DNA of 64,000 bases from Burkholderiales bacterium (GTDB taxonomy: Bacteria > Pseudomonadota > Gammaproteobacteria > Burkholderiales > Burkholderiaceae_C). The position numbers and the translations under genes are program-made. Positions 62,493-64,000 of this stretch are shown here, in pieces. The notes under the pieces are model-generated. The model had not been told where the DNA came from. It searched no databases and saw only the letters and a program-made list of their open reading frames with translations. Every line of letters begins with the position of its first letter. Position 1 is the first letter of the stretch. The stretch is taken from NCBI GenBank assembly GCA_016703325.1, contig JADJCH010000063.1, positions 124,001-188,000 of the forward strand. Reading direction: 5' to 3'.

Positions 62493-63509
62493 ATGCCCCA
62501 ACTGCTGCCGGCCCGTGACCCCGCCGCCCTCGCCAGCGCCTTGCCGCAGGCGGTCGCGGCGTTGGCTGCGGGCCAGTTGGTGGCCTTCCCCACTGAAACC
62601 GTCTACGGCCTGGGGGCCCGGTCCGACGACGCCCGCGCGGTGCAGGGCATCTTCCAGGCCAAGGGCCGGCCCAGCGACCACCCGCTGATCGTGCACGTGG
62701 CCGATGCGGCCGGGGCCGCGGTGTGGGCGGCCGATCTGCCCGAGGTGGCGCGGCGGCTGATGGACGCGTTCTGGCCCGGGCCGCTGACGGTCATCGTGCC
62801 GCGCCGTGCGGGCATGGGGGAAGCGGCGGCCGGGGGGCAGGACAGCATCGGCCTGCGCTGCCCTGCCCACCCGGTGGCCCAGGCCCTGCTGCGCGAGGCC
62901 GCCCTGGCCGGGGTACCGGGTGTGGCAGCGCCGAGTGCGAACCGCTTCGGACAGGTCAGCCCCACCCGGGCGGCGCACGTCGCCAGCGAATTTCCTGAAC
63001 GCGACGACCTGCTCCTGCTGGACGGCGGCGACTGCGAAGTCGGCATCGAAAGTGCCATCGTGGACTGCAGCCGGGGCACACTGGTGCTGCTGCGGCCCGG
63101 CCGCCTGACCCGCGCGGAGATCGAGGCGGCAGCCGGTGAACCCCTGGAGGAGCCGGATGCCCTGGCCCCGCGCGCCTCCGGCACCCTGGCCGCGCACTAC
63201 GCCCCCCGCGCCGCACTGCGTCTGCTGGACCAGGCTTCGCTGCAGCGGGCGTTGGCCGCAGGTGTCCCGGACGGCGTGGCCCTCTACCTGCGTGCAGCTC
63301 AGCCGGCAGGAAGCGCACACCGCAGCCCAGGTCTGTTCCACCGCATGTCGGACGATCCGGCCGCGGCCGCCCACGAACTGTTCGCAACTCTGCGAGACTT
63401 CGACACCGCCGGTGCCACCTCCATCTGGGTGGAATCCCCCCCGGACGATGATGCCTGGCGCGGTGTGGTCGACCGACTGCGGCGCGCCGCAGCGGCCACC
63501 AATGCCTGA
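62493..63509 (+). CDS. tsaC: Threonylcarbamoyl-AMP synthase (Sua5/TsaC type)
   Basis: 338 residues, the long Sua5 form. YrdC domain: GQLVAFPTETVYGLGARSDD, IFQAKGRPSDHPLIVHV, FWPGPLTVIVPRR, VAAPSANRFGQVSPTRAAHV and CEVGIESAIVDCSRG. A C-terminal Sua5 domain follows (SGTLAAHYAPRAALRLLD). First step of t6A37 tRNA modification. An alternative ATG lies at 62469; neither start has a strong ribosome-binding site. Often found after purK in Burkholderiales. Confidence 0.93.
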   Translation: MPQLLPARDPAALASALPQAVAALAAGQLVAFPTETVYGLGARSDDARAVQGIFQAKGRPSDHPLIVHVADAAGAAVWAADLPEVARRLMDAFWPGPLTVIVPRRAGMGEAAAGGQDSIGLRCPAHPVAQALLREAALAGVPGVAAPSANRFGQVSPTRAAHVASEFPERDDLLLLDGGDCEVGIESAIVDCSRGTLVLLRPGRLTRAEIEAAAGEPLEEPDALAPRASGTLAAHYAPRAALRLLDQASLQRALAAGVPDGVALYLRAAQPAGSAHRSPGLFHRMSDDPAAAAHELFATLRDFDTAGATSIWVESPPDDDAWRGVVDRLRRAAAATNA

Positions 63510-63568
63510 GCAACCGTGAACGGGCAGACCCGATCGCCCGCCGCTGCCTTTTTCCCCCTGGAGAACCG

Positions 63569-64000
63569 ATGTTCCGGATGTTCCCTGCTGCCCTGATGCC
63601 CCTGCGCCGCGTCGCGCCCCTCCTGCTGGCCACGATGGCCCTGGCCGGACTGGTCGCCTGCGGCGGAAGCACCTCGCGGGTGGAGAGTTTCGACCCGTCC
63701 CGGCTGGTGGTGTTTGGTGATGAACTGAGTGTCATCGGCAACGGCGGCACGGCCGCCCTGCAGGGTTACACCGAACCGGCCGGGGCCAAGTACACCGTCA
63801 ACGCACTCGACGATGACGGCACCGCGCTGAACTGCAGTTCCAGCCTGATCTGGGTGCAGGTGCTCGCCTCCAACTACGGACTGCCACTGGGTCCCTGCAT
63901 GACCAGCGGCGACACCCAGCGCGGCTGGATCGCCGCCCAGGCCGGCGCCCGTGTGGCGGATGTGGCAGCCCAGGTGGCCGCCTTCCAGGACGCCCCCCTG
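63569..64000 (+). CDS. SGNH/GDSL-like lipoprotein, 3' end outside window
   Basis: 144 codons are visible from ATG 63569. A lipoprotein signal peptide ends LAGLVACGGS (lipobox LVAC). The mature start RLVVFGDELSVIGN occupies the position of the GDSL block I, with Glu where the nucleophilic Ser normally is. Then LIWVQVLASNYGLPL and QAGARVADVAAQVAAF resemble following parts of the SGNH fold. Likely an outer-membrane-anchored esterase relative or pseudoenzyme; the remaining blocks lie beyond base 64000. Confidence 0.7.
   Translation, partial: MFRMFPAALMPLRRVAPLLLATMALAGLVACGGSTSRVESFDPSRLVVFGDELSVIGNGGTAALQGYTEPAGAKYTVNALDDDGTALNCSSSLIWVQVLASNYGLPLGPCMTSGDTQRGWIAAQAGARVADVAAQVAAFQDAPL

Overview
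The window is a high-GC, gene-dense chromosomal segment of a Gram-negative bacterium. It most resembles a Burkholderiales betaproteobacterium of the Leptothrix/Ideonella/Rubrivivax type. Supporting evidence is the gene content and order (yajC-secD-secF, dprA-smg, def-fmt, pgk ... pyk-fba-purC ... purE-purK-tsaC), PEP-CTERM proteins, a DUF1631 protein, TACAAT/TAAAAT -10 boxes and many GTG starts. No rRNA, tRNA, CRISPR array or intact transposon was seen.

Layout. 1-4.97 kb: a minus-strand light/DNA-repair operon (DUF2256 protein, Fe-S photolyase, cryptochrome-like FAD protein, CPD photolyase running off the edge), divergent from a MerR regulator. 5-8.7 kb: a MuiA-like protein, a secreted protein, an Uma2 protein and a GST. 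8.8-13 kb: an ECF sigma factor SigF with its membrane anti-sigma NrsF, divergent from a bufferin operon (bufA1, MNIO enzyme bufB, bufC, doxX). Both promoters read GTAACC-N16-CGA(A/C). 13-16.3 kb: small membrane proteins, a BNR-propeller protein with a MoaD-like partner, and a second Uma2 protein. 16.4-18.2 kb: an AT-rich island with two PEP-CTERM proteins. 18.4-21.5 kb: a convergent response-regulator/histidine-kinase pair and a higBA toxin-antitoxin pair. 21.5-28.8 kb: Rep helicase, a MASE1-CHASE-GGDEF-EAL gene broken by a one-base frameshift at a G7 tract, and a secreted subtilase. 29-41.7 kb: Sec accessory genes, DUF1631, smg, dprA, a LysM protein, def-fmt, a lipoprotein and azlCD.

41.8-63.5 kb is a central-metabolism block: pgk, a formyltransferase-like fusion, maeB, pyk, a decayed gene, fba, then purC, a TPR protein, a thioredoxin co-chaperone, purE, purK and tsaC. 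A three-gene restriction-modification island (Res, PIN toxin, Mod) sits between the fba terminator and the purC promoter. The right edge cuts a GDSL-like lipoprotein gene.

The most interesting systems are the SigF-controlled bufferin (probable copper-sequestering RiPP) locus, the restriction-modification island with an embedded PIN toxin and a low-GC insert in the methylase, and the triple photolyase/cryptochrome operon with a symmetric candidate operator. Several frame breaks coincide with runs of 7-8 G. They could be true slippage mutations, phase-variable tracts or assembly errors.
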